In this document: piece by piece, positions 32,757 through 41,114 of the stretch
Layout: every line of letters begins with the position of its first letter
How positions within the stretch are numbered: position 1 is the stretch's first letter
Assembly: GCA_041678005.1 (NCBI GenBank)
Contig: JBAYOW010000002.1
Coordinates: 1-64,000, forward strand
Reading direction: 5' to 3'
Length of the DNA: 64,000 nt
From: Sulfurivermis sp041678005
GTDB lineage: Bacteria; Pseudomonadota; Gammaproteobacteria; Thiohalomonadales; Thiohalomonadaceae
Translations under genes and position numbers: made by a program
The notes under the pieces: generated by a model
The model's database searches: none
Seen by the model: the letters and a program-made list of their open reading frames with translations, nothing else
Told to the model about the DNA's origin: nothing

Positions 32757-33566
32757 TCAGATAAAAATGGAGTCGATAGCATGATCCAAAGTCGCGCGTA
32801 TATCGGCATCATCAGTAATTGGCCGTACCAATGCCATGCGGCAAGCGTCTGTTGGTGCCACGCCATCCTTAATAAGGGTGGCGGCATAGACCAGCAGACG
32901 GGTTGAGATGCCTTCATCCAAACCGTGACCTTTCAGATTGCGTGCGGCCTGAGCGATCTTCACCAATTTACTGGCTAGCCCTGCTTCCAGCCCAGCCTCG
33001 TTGACTAAAATGGTGGTCTCAAGCTCAGCTTCCGGATAATCAAATTCAAAGGCGGTAAAACGCTGCTTGGTGGACTGCTTAAGATCCTTCATCAAGCTTT
33101 GATAACCTGGGTTATAGGAGATCACTAATTGAAAATCCGGGTGGGCTTCCAACAGCTCACCCTTTTTATCTAACGGCAAGCTGCGCCTATGGTCGGTCAA
33201 CGGGTGAATGACGACTGTCGTATCCTGCCGCGCCTCGACAATTTCATCCAGATAGCAGATCGCGCCTATCCTTGCTGCCGTGGTCAAAGGGCCGTCCAGC
33301 CAGCGCATACCACCGGCCTCAAGCAGATAACGCCCCACCAGATCAGACGCCGTCATGTCCTCGTTACAAGCCACTGTAATCAATGGCTTGCCCAGCTTCC
33401 AGGCCATGTATTCGATAAACCGGGATTTGCCGCAACCAGTAGGCCCCTTGACCATTACCGGCAGTTGATTACGGTAAGCCGCTTCATACAGGGAAACTTC
33501 ATTGGCCTGCTGCTGATAGAAAGGCTCTTTATGAATCAGGTACTGTTTATTGTCTGTCATTGACAA
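32757..33566 (-). CDS. cbbQ: RuBisCO activase AAA+ ATPase CbbQ
   Basis: A 269-residue MoxR-type AAA+ motor that forms hexamers and works with CbbO on RuBisCO. Walker A is GPTGCGKS (residues 41-48), Walker B is AICYLDEIVEAR, and the arginine-rich sensor 2 is near the C-terminus (EGISTRLLVYAA). NPGYQSLMKDLKQSTKQRF is characteristic of CbbQ/NorQ. AGGTTGTC precedes the start. It lies downstream of cbbM, separated by a strong terminator and a short MITE-like repeat, so it may depend on read-through or on its own promoter. Confidence 0.95.
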   Translation of the reverse strand: MSMTDNKQYLIHKEPFYQQQANEVSLYEAAYRNQLPVMVKGPTGCGKSRFIEYMAWKLGKPLITVACNEDMTASDLVGRYLLEAGGMRWLDGPLTTAARIGAICYLDEIVEARQDTTVVIHPLTDHRRSLPLDKKGELLEAHPDFQLVISYNPGYQSLMKDLKQSTKQRFTAFEFDYPEAELETTILVNEAGLEAGLASKLVKIAQAARNLKGHGLDEGISTRLLVYAATLIKDGVAPTDACRMALVRPITDDADIRATLDHAIDSIFI

Positions 33567-33588
33567 CCTCCGCAGGATACGCGCCCTA

Positions 33589-33652
33589 TGAAGCCTCTGA
33601 ATAACTAGCTGTTTAACGCATACATCCTAGCTAAAACAATTCAGGGCTTCTC
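33589..33652. repeat. MITE-like element, short copy between cbbM and cbbQ (about 64 bp)
   Basis: The left end GAAGCCTCTGAATAACTAGCT and the right end AGCT...AATTCAGGGCTTCT are inverted repeats. They match the right end of the element before gpmI (TAGTTATTCAGAGGTTTC). Most of the interior found in the other copies is missing, leaving a structure that would form a hairpin in RNA. Confidence 0.6.
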
Positions 33653-33701
33653 TATAATATAAATTTGTTGGATAAATCTATTGGATAAATCTGTTGGCTG
33701 G

Positions 33702-33731
33702 AAAAAAAAGCCCCGCTAAAGCGGGGCTTTT
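33702..33731 (-). terminator. Strong intrinsic terminator after cbbM
   Basis: AAAAGCCCCGC and GCGGGGCTTTT pair perfectly over 11 bp around a four-base loop. On the minus strand eight T residues follow. It lies about 55 bases past the cbbM stop and before cbbQ, which would raise the RuBisCO:activase transcript ratio. Confidence 0.92.
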
Positions 33732-33786
33732 AAGTCAAACATCAAGTGTGGGACAAAACCCCCACTCTCAACTTACAAGCCTTGGC

Positions 33787-35166
33787 TTATTTATGTACGC
33801 CCAGCTTGTCCCGCCAGCCTGGGAATATCTTGTCGGCATCCTGCGGGAAGGACTCAAAGGCACGGGCGAATTCCTTGTGATCCTTGGCCCACTCGATTGG
33901 ATCGGCCTTGGCCTTCCAGCAATCGTAGGCCTGGCGCAGTGAAACAGCACCAGCCGCCGGGCTGTCGATATGACCATAGGCACCACCGCCAGCGGTGTTG
34001 ATGACGTTGCCATGACCCAGGTTCTCGAAGAAGCCAGGCAGACGCAGGGCATTCATGCCACCAGAAATGATCGGGGTAGTGGGCTTCATGCCATACCACT
34101 TCTGGAAGTAAACAGGGCCCTGACACTCGTCACGTTCAATCATATAGGCAATGATCTTATCACTACCCTCGCCTTCCATCTTGCCGTAGCCCATGGTGCC
34201 AACGTGAATACCAGAGGCACCCTGCAAACGGCTCATCTTGGCCAGTACGAAAGCGGTGTAACCGCGCTTGGCGCTAGGTGAGGTAATAGCACCGTGACCG
34301 GCACGATGATAGTGCAGATACTGATCTGGATACTGGCGACGGTCGGTAGTTACCATGCCCGGACCGCCAACATAACCATCGACCAGGAAGGCCAGCTTGT
34401 CAGCATCGACACCAAAGGTTTCCAGGGCAAAGTCTGCGCGTGCGCACATTTCGAAGTGATCGTCAGCGGTGATGTTCATGGAGAACAGCTTGGCCTGACC
34501 AGTTTCATCCTGGGCACGTTTTAGTGCGTCATAAACCAGCGGCAACACCTTCTTGATCGGTGCAAATACCTGATTGCCCTGCGGCTCATCATTTTTGATG
34601 AAGTCACCACCCAACCAGAACTGATAGGCTGCTTGAGCAAACGGCTCTGGACGCAGGCCCAGCTTGGGCTTGATGATAGTGCCGGCTATGTAACCGCCAT
34701 CGACTACAGGACGGCCCAAGATACGCCAAAGCTTGGAGATATCGGTGGCCGGGCCATCGAACATCTGGATAGCACGCTCAGGCACATAGAAGTCATACAT
34801 CTTGGCATGTTCGATATCACCCATGCCCTGGTTGTTACCGATGGTGAGCGTCAGGAAGGACACCAACATGAAGCGGCCATCGATAAGGTTGCGATCGAAC
34901 AGATCGAGCGGATATGCAATGCGCATCTCCTCGGTGGCCTCATCGATGTAGTACACCAGCGCGTCGACGCCCTTGGTAAAATCATCGGTGGTTGATACTT
35001 CAACGTTGGTACCAGTGGATGATTCAGCGGCAAAGTGCGCAGCGGCCTCCAGATATCCATAGCCAGTCTTGGGCAGCATCTTGTAGGCACACAGGATGTG
35101 CTTGCCGCCTTTAATAAGATCCTCTTCTTTCAGCGAGAGGTCAACGTAACGTGCGGATTGATCCAT
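33787..35166 (-). CDS. cbbM: Form II ribulose-1,5-bisphosphate carboxylase/oxygenase
   Basis: CO2-fixing enzyme of the Calvin cycle; form II works as a large-subunit dimer or hexamer without small subunits. The 459 residues align without gaps to the numbering of the Rhodospirillum rubrum enzyme at the active site: Lys166 in GTIIKPKLGL, carbamylated Lys191, and metal ligands Asp193 and Glu194 in GGDFIKNDEPQGNQ. Loop 6 and the SPSAKRGYTAFV and PIISGGMNALRLPGFFEN regions are intact. Form II enzymes suit high CO2 and low O2. It is the first gene of cbbM-cbbQ-cbbO, with a palindrome in its promoter region. Confidence 0.98.
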   Translation of the reverse strand: MDQSARYVDLSLKEEDLIKGGKHILCAYKMLPKTGYGYLEAAAHFAAESSTGTNVEVSTTDDFTKGVDALVYYIDEATEEMRIAYPLDLFDRNLIDGRFMLVSFLTLTIGNNQGMGDIEHAKMYDFYVPERAIQMFDGPATDISKLWRILGRPVVDGGYIAGTIIKPKLGLRPEPFAQAAYQFWLGGDFIKNDEPQGNQVFAPIKKVLPLVYDALKRAQDETGQAKLFSMNITADDHFEMCARADFALETFGVDADKLAFLVDGYVGGPGMVTTDRRQYPDQYLHYHRAGHGAITSPSAKRGYTAFVLAKMSRLQGASGIHVGTMGYGKMEGEGSDKIIAYMIERDECQGPVYFQKWYGMKPTTPIISGGMNALRLPGFFENLGHGNVINTAGGGAYGHIDSPAAGAVSLRQAYDCWKAKADPIEWAKDHKEFARAFESFPQDADKIFPGWRDKLGVHK

Positions 35167-35272
35167 CTTTCAAATACCCCGACATGGTTGGTTGAAAAAA
35201 GCTGAAGTTTCATCTCAGCCGTATAAAAAGCCTGTACTTCAAGTTATTCGCCAAGATAGCCGATCGAATTGT

Positions 35273-35292
35273 ATAAATAAAATTTTATTTAT
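35273..35292. promoter_or_regulatory. Perfect 20-bp palindrome, candidate CbbR site upstream of cbbM
   Basis: ATAAATAAAATTTTATTTAT is a perfect dyad containing T-N11-A and TNA-N7-TNA spacings used by LysR-type CbbR regulators. It lies 107-126 bases before the cbbM start and just past the purC stop. Confidence 0.6.
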
Positions 35293-35334
35293 TGATGATA
35301 TACATAAGGTTTGCATTATTAAAAACCTTGTGAA

Positions 35335-36228
35335 TCATGACATATCCTGCCCAGTCAACTGACGCAGGGCAGTTCGATAACGCTCTGCAGTTTTCTGCAC
35401 CACCTCGGCTGGCAGCTCTGGCGCGGGTGGTTTTTTATTCCAGTTAAGCCCCTCCAGATAATCTCGTACATACTGCTTGTCGAAGCTGGGAGGATTCGCC
35501 CCTGGCGCGTAGGATTCCACTGGCCAAAAACGCGATGAGTCCGGCGTCAAGACCTCGTCCATTAACACCAGCTTGCCCGCCTCATCCTGACCAAACTCAA
35601 ACTTGGTATCGGCAATGATGATGCCCTTGGTGAGCGCATACTCAGCAGCAAAGCTATATAGCTTGATGCTGATCTCACGCACCTGCTCGGCCAGTGGCTG
35701 ACCAATCAGTTCCACCATGCGCCCAAAGGATATGTTTTCATCATGATCGCCCACCTCGGCCTTGGTCGATGGGGTAAAAATAGGTTCGGGCAGCTTTTCT
35801 GCCTCACGCAGACCAGCGGGCAAGGGCATGGCACAGACCGTGCCCTGGGTTTTATATTCTTTCCAGCCCGATCCAACGAGGTAGCCACGCACAATAGCCT
35901 CTACTGGCAACGGTTTGAGCTTGCGCACTACCACGGCACGACCGACGACCTGGGTAGCCTCTGCGGCCGCAACCACGCTAACCGGATCAATATTCGTCAG
36001 ATGATTAGAGATGATATGAGGTGTGCGGGCAAACCAGAAATTAGACATCGCTGTGAGTATCTTGCCCTTGGCGGGGATCGGCGAGGGCAGCACGACATCA
36101 AAGGCCGACAGGCGATCGGTGGCCAAAAATAACATGCTGTGCTCATCAATGGCGTAGATATCTCGTACCTTGCCACGCTGAATCAGGGGCAGGCTCTTGA
36201 GTTCAGAGTTGAATACTATGTCAGACAT
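35335..36228 (-). CDS. purC: Phosphoribosylaminoimidazole-succinocarboxamide synthase
   Basis: Purine synthesis enzyme joining aspartate to CAIR with ATP. The 297-residue length is the longer yeast/plant-like type. It has RGKVRDIYAI, LFLATDRLSAFDVVLPSPIPAKG, VVVRKLKPLPVEAIVRGYLVGSGWKEY, and LVLMDEVLTPDSSRFWP. It lies upstream of cbbM on the same strand, 168 bases away, and divergent from cbbR, so it separates the regulator from the operon it most likely controls. A link between purC and RuBisCO expression by read-through is possible but unproven. Confidence 0.97.
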   Translation of the reverse strand: MSDIVFNSELKSLPLIQRGKVRDIYAIDEHSMLFLATDRLSAFDVVLPSPIPAKGKILTAMSNFWFARTPHIISNHLTNIDPVSVVAAAEATQVVGRAVVVRKLKPLPVEAIVRGYLVGSGWKEYKTQGTVCAMPLPAGLREAEKLPEPIFTPSTKAEVGDHDENISFGRMVELIGQPLAEQVREISIKLYSFAAEYALTKGIIIADTKFEFGQDEAGKLVLMDEVLTPDSSRFWPVESYAPGANPPSFDKQYVRDYLEGLNWNKKPPAPELPAEVVQKTAERYRTALRQLTGQDMS

Positions 36229-36351
36229 TGTTTATCCCTGTGGCTAACAACATGCCGCATTGCGACGGTTAAAGTAGAAAAATTACGATGATGCAGGCTT
36301 ATGCCAAAGCTGTCGATAATAGTTTTGCATAAACCTATCTCTTCAGTTAGG

Positions 36352-36377
36352 ATGATTTATCGACCAGTAAATAATCA
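36352..36377. promoter_or_regulatory. Dyad before cbbR, candidate autoregulatory LysR site
   Basis: ATGATTTAT and AGTAAATAATCAT form an imperfect dyad ending 12 bases before the cbbR start codon, between cbbR and divergent purC. LysR-type regulators usually bind such sites to repress themselves. Confidence 0.4.
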
Positions 36378-36389
36378 TAAGAATACATT

Positions 36390-37349
36390 ATGAATATAAC
36401 CTTGCGCCAGCTGCGTGTTTTTGCCGCAGTAACCCGTCACCGTAGCTTCACCCGTGCAGCCGAGGAACTATGTCTGACACAGCCCGCCGTGTCCATGCAA
36501 GTCAAACAACTGGAAAGTCAGCTAGACGCAGCATTATTTGAACTACTGGGCAGAAAAATCTTCCTCACCGAGATGGGCAAGGAAGTTTACCAGTACAGTC
36601 GCAACATCCTGCAACAACTCGATGAACTTCAGGGAGTGCTGAGCAGCATGAAAGGGCTGGACAAAGGCCGCCTGAAGATATCTGTGGCCTCCACAGCCAA
36701 TTATTTCATCCCTGCCCTGCTGGCCGGGTTTTGCCAACGTCACCCAAAAATCACCGTCAGCCTGGATGTCACCAATCGTGAAACTCTGTTGAATCAATTG
36801 GCGGACAATGAAGTCGACCTGGTCGTCATGGGGCAGCCACCCAAGGATGCAGACCTGGGCTATGAACCATTTCTAGAAAATCCCCTTGTAATTGTTGCGC
36901 CGCCCGAGCACCCGCTGGCCAAGAAAAAAAAGATCCCATTGAATGCACTGACGCAAGAAATATTTCTAGTGCGAGAACCTGGCTCTGGCACCCGCATTGC
37001 CATGGAGCGTTTCTTCAGCCAACGCGGTGTACATATCACTACCGGCATGGAGGTAGGCAGTAACGAGGCTATAAAACAATCGGTTCAGGCGGGCTTGGGG
37101 CTGGGCCTGCTATCACGCGATACAGTCGAAATGGAGCTCACGCTTGGCCGTCTGGTGATCCTGCCGGTAAGTGATTTCCCCATCATGCGCCATTGGTATG
37201 TAGTTCATCGACAAGGCAAACGCTTGTCTGCTATTGCAACGGCCTTTAAGGATTATCTCATCGTTGAAGGCCCTGCCCTGCTTGGTAAAAGCACACAGGA
37301 ACTACCACGCCTGGCTGAAAAAAACAGAAAACTTAACAGCTCCACGTAA
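36390..37349 (+). CDS. cbbR: LysR-family transcriptional regulator CbbR
   Basis: A 319-residue LysR regulator with an N-terminal winged helix (LRQLRVFAAVTRHRSFTRAAEELCLTQPAVSMQVKQLESQL) and an effector domain. The segment VASTANYFIPALLAGFCQRHP and VREPGSGTRIAMERFF are typical of CbbR, which senses metabolites such as NADPH or RuBP and activates cbb operons. Its start follows a dyad. It is divergent from purC and faces away from cbbM, about 1.2 kb from it. The C-terminal tail after about 300 is low-complexity and not conserved. Confidence 0.92.
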   Translation: MNITLRQLRVFAAVTRHRSFTRAAEELCLTQPAVSMQVKQLESQLDAALFELLGRKIFLTEMGKEVYQYSRNILQQLDELQGVLSSMKGLDKGRLKISVASTANYFIPALLAGFCQRHPKITVSLDVTNRETLLNQLADNEVDLVVMGQPPKDADLGYEPFLENPLVIVAPPEHPLAKKKKIPLNALTQEIFLVREPGSGTRIAMERFFSQRGVHITTGMEVGSNEAIKQSVQAGLGLGLLSRDTVEMELTLGRLVILPVSDFPIMRHWYVVHRQGKRLSAIATAFKDYLIVEGPALLGKSTQELPRLAEKNRKLNSST

Positions 37350-37990
37350 ACCATATCTGGCCACCGAAGGCACGTGACGCGGGAATGACGGTTCTGAGTC
37401 GAGCGGCTGTTTGATTGCTGAACATCACTACAGACCTGACACCAGCTGGATGAGTATCTACATTCGGCGCAATGCCCTATGGTTATTGCGCCCTACCTGA
37501 CCGTACCGCATTTAACCAAGGGTGAGCATTCATGCCCACGCGGAACCATATGCCTACACAAAACCATGTACCCATACAAAAATACACGGGTACGCCACCA
37601 ACACCAACGTAAAAAAATCACACCACGACATTGCCGGATGACACACACGCGGGCATAAATGCCCGCCCTACCTGACTTTAATATTGCGCGGAAATGATGG
37701 GGCAGGTCGCAGATCTCTTGTATTCGGCGCAATGCCCGCTGGTTATCGCGCCCTACATTTTTTTGAAAGGGATGGATTTGGATGCTTCACCTGCAAAGCT
37801 CCCCTCTCCCGCTGGCGGGAGAGGGGCTGGGGGAGAGGGTGGAAAGGCTTTTCACTTGCGTTCATACGACCATACCCTTGAGAATGAAGGGGATCCCGTC
37901 GCTAAAATAAAATGGGAATGAGTTAGATGCGATGGATATGGAGTAAAAATGCATGACTAACATCATGCCAACGATGCAACATGCTTCCCT
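37350..37990. repeat. Composite palindromic repeat island 4
   Basis: About 640 bp without a supported gene. It holds part of module B with its following unique segment (37376-37435, shared with islands 1 and 5), module D (GGCGCAATGCCC...GGTTATTGCGCC) twice at 37468-37498 and 37724-37754, module C at 37642-37675, a related ATTCATGCCCACGCGG piece near 37530, and module A at 37800-37843. Every module also occurs in at least one other island. Confidence 0.85.
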
Positions 37991-38028
37991 AACAAAGCTT
38001 GACGCTATCTGTAGACAAAAGCATCAAC

Positions 38029-39024
38029 TCACAGCGTTTCCTGCTTTTGCTCCCGCGCCAACAAAGCCTGCACGGCAAGCTGCACTGGTTGCCCCTTATA
38101 CAACACGCGCCATACCTGTTCGGTGATCGGCATGTCGATGTTATGTGTATTGGCCAAGGCCCAAATCTCTGCGGCAGTCTGCACGCCCTCGACGACCTGA
38201 CGAATGGAATCATGCGCCTGTTGTTGAGCCTCGCCGCGCCCTAACGCCATACCAAAGCGGCGATTGCGCGATTTGTCATCGGTACAGGTCAATACCAAAT
38301 CACCAAGACCAGCCAAGCCCATGAAGGTTTCCTGTCGGCCACCCAAGGCCACGCCCAGACGCATCATCTCCGCCAGCCCTCGAGTAATCAATGCTGCGCG
38401 GGTGTTGGCTCCAAGACTAAGGCCATCGGCAATACCTGCGGCAATAGCCAGTACATTCTTGATTGCGCCTCCCAGCTCAACTCCAACCACATCATCTGAG
38501 GTATAGGCGCGCATGGTGGTGTTATGCAGACAGCCAGCAAAATGACTGGCTACGGCGGAATCATGGCTGGCGACTGTAACCGCCGTGGGCAGGCCAGCGG
38601 CCACTTCTGTGGCAAAGGTCGGCCCCGAGATAACGGCCGGTTTGATTGCCCCACCCAGTTCCTCGGTGGTCAGTTGATGCAATAGTTTGCCAGTCCCCTG
38701 TTCCAGACCCTTGCTGGCCCAGGCCAGGCGGGTATTATCGTCCGCATGTTGGGCGATGTCCTGCAACATGCTACGGGCACTGTGACTGGGCACAGCCAGC
38801 AGCCAATCCCTGGAGCTATTCAAGGCCTCATGCAGATCTGCCGTGACATGCATATTTGGCGGGAACTCCTGATCGGGCAAATATCGCAAATTGCACCGCG
38901 CAGTATTCATCGCCGCCGCCTGGACAGGATCGCGCGCCCACAGCACTGTTGAGATTTTGTTACGCGCCAGCAGTATGGCCAGCGCCGTACCCCAGGAGCC
39001 AGCGCCAAGGACGGCGATTGACAT
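38029..39024 (-). CDS. gpsA: Glycerol-3-phosphate dehydrogenase (NAD(P)+)
   Basis: Makes sn-glycerol 3-phosphate for phospholipid synthesis. The 331-residue protein begins with the dinucleotide fold IAVLGAGSWGTALAILLA. It has the WASKGLEQGTGKL, ISGPTFATEVAAGLPTAV and catalytic-lysine region VELGGAIKNVLAIAAGIADGL. It overlaps secB by one base in the operon rhodanese-grxC-trxC-like-secB-gpsA. The order secB-gpsA is conserved in gammaproteobacteria. Confidence 0.97.
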   Translation of the reverse strand: MSIAVLGAGSWGTALAILLARNKISTVLWARDPVQAAAMNTARCNLRYLPDQEFPPNMHVTADLHEALNSSRDWLLAVPSHSARSMLQDIAQHADDNTRLAWASKGLEQGTGKLLHQLTTEELGGAIKPAVISGPTFATEVAAGLPTAVTVASHDSAVASHFAGCLHNTTMRAYTSDDVVGVELGGAIKNVLAIAAGIADGLSLGANTRAALITRGLAEMMRLGVALGGRQETFMGLAGLGDLVLTCTDDKSRNRRFGMALGRGEAQQQAHDSIRQVVEGVQTAAEIWALANTHNIDMPITEQVWRVLYKGQPVQLAVQALLAREQKQETL

Positions 39025-39518
39025 CAGTGTACCTGTGACTCCTGCTCGGTGCTGTTTTGTGCTTGCTGCTGCTCCAGATGCTGGGCATAAAGCGCATCAA
39101 AATTGACGGGCGCAAGCAATAGCTGCGGAAAGCTACCTTTGTTTACCAGACTGCTGATCGCCTCACGCGCATAGGGAAAAAGAATATTTGGACAGTAACT
39201 TCCCAGCATGCCGGCATGGGTAACTTCATCAAAACCAGCAATAGTGAATATGCCTGCCTGCTGCACTTCCACCAGATAGGCGGTCTTTTCCTCTGCCTTG
39301 CAGGTGACGGTCAATGTGAGTACAACTTCATAAACATCATCACCAAGCTTATCGCTCGCTGATGCCAACTCGATATTGATGCTGGGCTGCCACTGAACGG
39401 TGAACATGGCTGGTGAATTAGGTGTCTCGAATGAAACATCCTTCAAATAGACACGCTGAATGGCAAAATGTCGTTCCTGAGCATCGCTCTGCTCAGCTTG
39501 CTTGTCGTTATCAGACAT
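39024..39518 (-). CDS. secB: Protein-export chaperone SecB
   Basis: Cytosolic tetrameric chaperone that keeps preproteins unfolded and hands them to SecA. The 164 residues contain FAIQRVYLKDVSFETPNSP, YEVVLTLTVTC and GSYCPNILFPYAREAISSLVNKGSFPQLLLAPVNFDALY, which are diagnostic. It lies between a thioredoxin gene and gpsA on the same strand. Confidence 0.97.
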   Translation of the reverse strand: MSDNDKQAEQSDAQERHFAIQRVYLKDVSFETPNSPAMFTVQWQPSINIELASASDKLGDDVYEVVLTLTVTCKAEEKTAYLVEVQQAGIFTIAGFDEVTHAGMLGSYCPNILFPYAREAISSLVNKGSFPQLLLAPVNFDALYAQHLEQQQAQNSTEQESQVH

Positions 39519-39598
39519 TATTAAATCCTTATTTAATTTAAGTAAAAATCCCCTGTAAGGGGTGTGGTGCAGAATTGCATCCTGGCGGCTCAGCTTTG

Positions 39599-40030
39599 CT
39601 AGTGCTGGCGTGCCCAGTTCAGTAGACTGGGTAAATCCATCGCCCCCGCAACACGCGCCAACTCTTGTCCATGCTTGAACAAAATCAGCGTGGGAATACT
39701 GCGAACAGCATATCGTGCCGAAAGGTTTTGCTGCTCCTCGGTATTGACCTTGGCCAGCCTCATATTAGGCTCCAACTCGCCTGCGGCACGTTCAAAGACT
39801 GGTGCCATCATCTTGCATGGACCACACCAACTGGCCCAAAAATCAACCAGCAACGGGATATCGCTGCGGCTTGCGTGTGGGGCAAAGCTAGCCTCATCCA
39901 AAACCAGGGGTAGGCCGGTAAACAAGGGCCGTTTGCAACGTCCACAGTTAGCACCGGCAGCAAGCTTGTGTCGTGGTACCCGATTGACGCCATGGCAATG
40001 GGGGCAAACGATGTGCAAGTTGTCACTCAT
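39599..40030 (-). CDS. trxC: Thioredoxin 2 (zinc-containing, TrxC)
   Basis: A 143-residue disulfide reductase. The N-terminal zinc module has Cys9, Cys12, Cys29 and Cys32 (CPHC...CGRC); the thioredoxin domain has the active site WCGPC at Cys69 and Cys72 and the cis-proline in VRSIPTLILF. This zinc-plus-thioredoxin order defines TrxC, usually induced by oxidative stress. Its start overlaps the grxC stop by 8 bases. In enterobacteria grxC is directly followed by secB, so its presence here is an insertion into the operon. Confidence 0.95.
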   Translation of the reverse strand: MSDNLHIVCPHCHGVNRVPRHKLAAGANCGRCKRPLFTGLPLVLDEASFAPHASRSDIPLLVDFWASWCGPCKMMAPVFERAAGELEPNMRLAKVNTEEQQNLSARYAVRSIPTLILFKHGQELARVAGAMDLPSLLNWARQH

Positions 40031-40298
40031 CTCGCTTGTTTAGCCTCGCCAGCAAAGGATCGAGTCCACCCTTGGCATCCAGGGCATATAATTCATCGCA
40101 ACCGCCAATATGCTGATCATCGATAAAGATCTGTGGCACAGACGAACCACCATTAGCACGTGCCTGCATTTCGGCGCGCAGTTCTGACAGGAGATCAATA
40201 CGGTACTCGCTGTAATCCGCACCCTTGTCATCCAACAACATGCGTGCCCGCACACAAAAGGGACAAGAATCGGTGGTGTAGATTTCTACTTTTGCCAT
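40023..40298 (-). CDS. grxC: Glutaredoxin 3
   Basis: A 91-residue glutathione-dependent thiol oxidoreductase with the dithiol site CPFC (Cys12, Cys15), the cis-Pro region SSVPQIFIDDQHIGGCDEL and the GG motif. It lies 11 bases after the rhodanese gene in the conserved yibN-grxC-secB order. Confidence 0.96.
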   Translation of the reverse strand: MAKVEIYTTDSCPFCVRARMLLDDKGADYSEYRIDLLSELRAEMQARANGGSSVPQIFIDDQHIGGCDELYALDAKGGLDPLLARLNKRDE

Positions 40299-40309
40299 GA
40301 TACAACCCT

Positions 40310-40756
40310 CTACTTTTTTTTCTTGCGTTTACCGCCCCGGATGACGGGCAGGTTGGCATTTTCCCATGCCAGGATACCGCCACGCAGGTTATAAACTTTT
40401 TCAAAGCCTTGCTTGCGCAACATGGCGCAGGCACTACCTGAACGGTGCCCACTGCGACAGCCTATGACCACGGCACGATCCTTATAAGCTGCCAGCTCAT
40501 GAAAGCGGCTACGCAGTTTGCCTAATGGAATATGGATGGAATCCAAGATATGGCCGCTGCTGTATTCACTATCCTCGCGCACATCCAGTAACAAGGCATC
40601 CTGATGATTTATCAATTGCACCGCTTCCTGCGGCAACACATTCCTGTAACCACGCAGGCGATCGCTAAAGCTGCTGTAAGCAAGCATTGCCAGCGTGGCA
40701 AACAAGGCCAGGAAAAGATCCCAATGATTTATAAAGAATTCGCTAAATTGCTGCAT
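40310..40756 (-). CDS. Membrane-anchored rhodanese (YibN-like)
   Basis: A 148-residue protein with an N-terminal membrane segment (LFLALFATLAMLAYS, about residues 14-28) and a rhodanese domain whose catalytic Cys is in GCRSGHRSGSA (about Cys100). The C-terminus is a run of lysines. The frame extends to a TTG at 40774, but ATG 40756 is the more usual start. It is the first gene of the grxC-trxC-secB-gpsA transcript. Confidence 0.93.
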   Translation of the reverse strand: MQQFSEFFINHWDLFLALFATLAMLAYSSFSDRLRGYRNVLPQEAVQLINHQDALLLDVREDSEYSSGHILDSIHIPLGKLRSRFHELAAYKDRAVVIGCRSGHRSGSACAMLRKQGFEKVYNLRGGILAWENANLPVIRGGKRKKKK

Positions 40757-40827
40757 GGATTGATAATCAGCCAAGTAAAAATTTCAGAAATGGCCGCCGA
40801 CAGCTGTGCCGTCGGCGGGAATGGGAT

Positions 40828-41049
40828 TCAGGAGCAAGCAGCACCGCCACTTGGCACACCCAGCTTCTGCAAGATGGTATCCAGTGGGCAAAATTTGGTG
40901 AAGCCGCTCTGAAACAGATTCAAGCCAACAAAGGCTGTAAACCACAGCCAATTGGCACTATGAAAAATGGGGCTGGCAGACACGCCCAGACTCAAGCTGA
41001 GCAGGATGAAAAAACCAGCCACAATACGCACGATACGTTCGACAGTCAT
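40828..41049 (-). CDS. DUF2892 (YgaP-type) membrane protein
   Basis: A 73-residue protein with two membrane segments (about residues 5-25 and 33-50) and the CP motif in GFTKFCPLDTILQKLGV, the core of the inner-membrane part of YgaP. In E. coli this is fused to a rhodanese; here it is a separate gene just upstream of a membrane rhodanese. ATG 41049 is chosen over GTG 41058 because GAGGTG lies six bases before it. It is downstream of an ArsR-type regulator. Confidence 0.88.
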   Translation of the reverse strand: MTVERIVRIVAGFFILLSLSLGVSASPIFHSANWLWFTAFVGLNLFQSGFTKFCPLDTILQKLGVPSGGAACS

Positions 41050-41114
41050 GGGGATCACCTCAAAATGGAGAAAACCTGTTTATGGGGATGACCAGTGCAA
41101 CTTGCAAAGCCAGT

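Noticed and set aside
34294..34995. Plus-strand frames opposite cbbM
   Set aside because: Antisense shadows of the RuBisCO gene with no start signals.
35307..35330. AAGGTTT/AAACCTT hairpin as purC terminator
   Set aside because: Only 7 AT-rich pairs, a 10-base loop and no T run; too weak to call.
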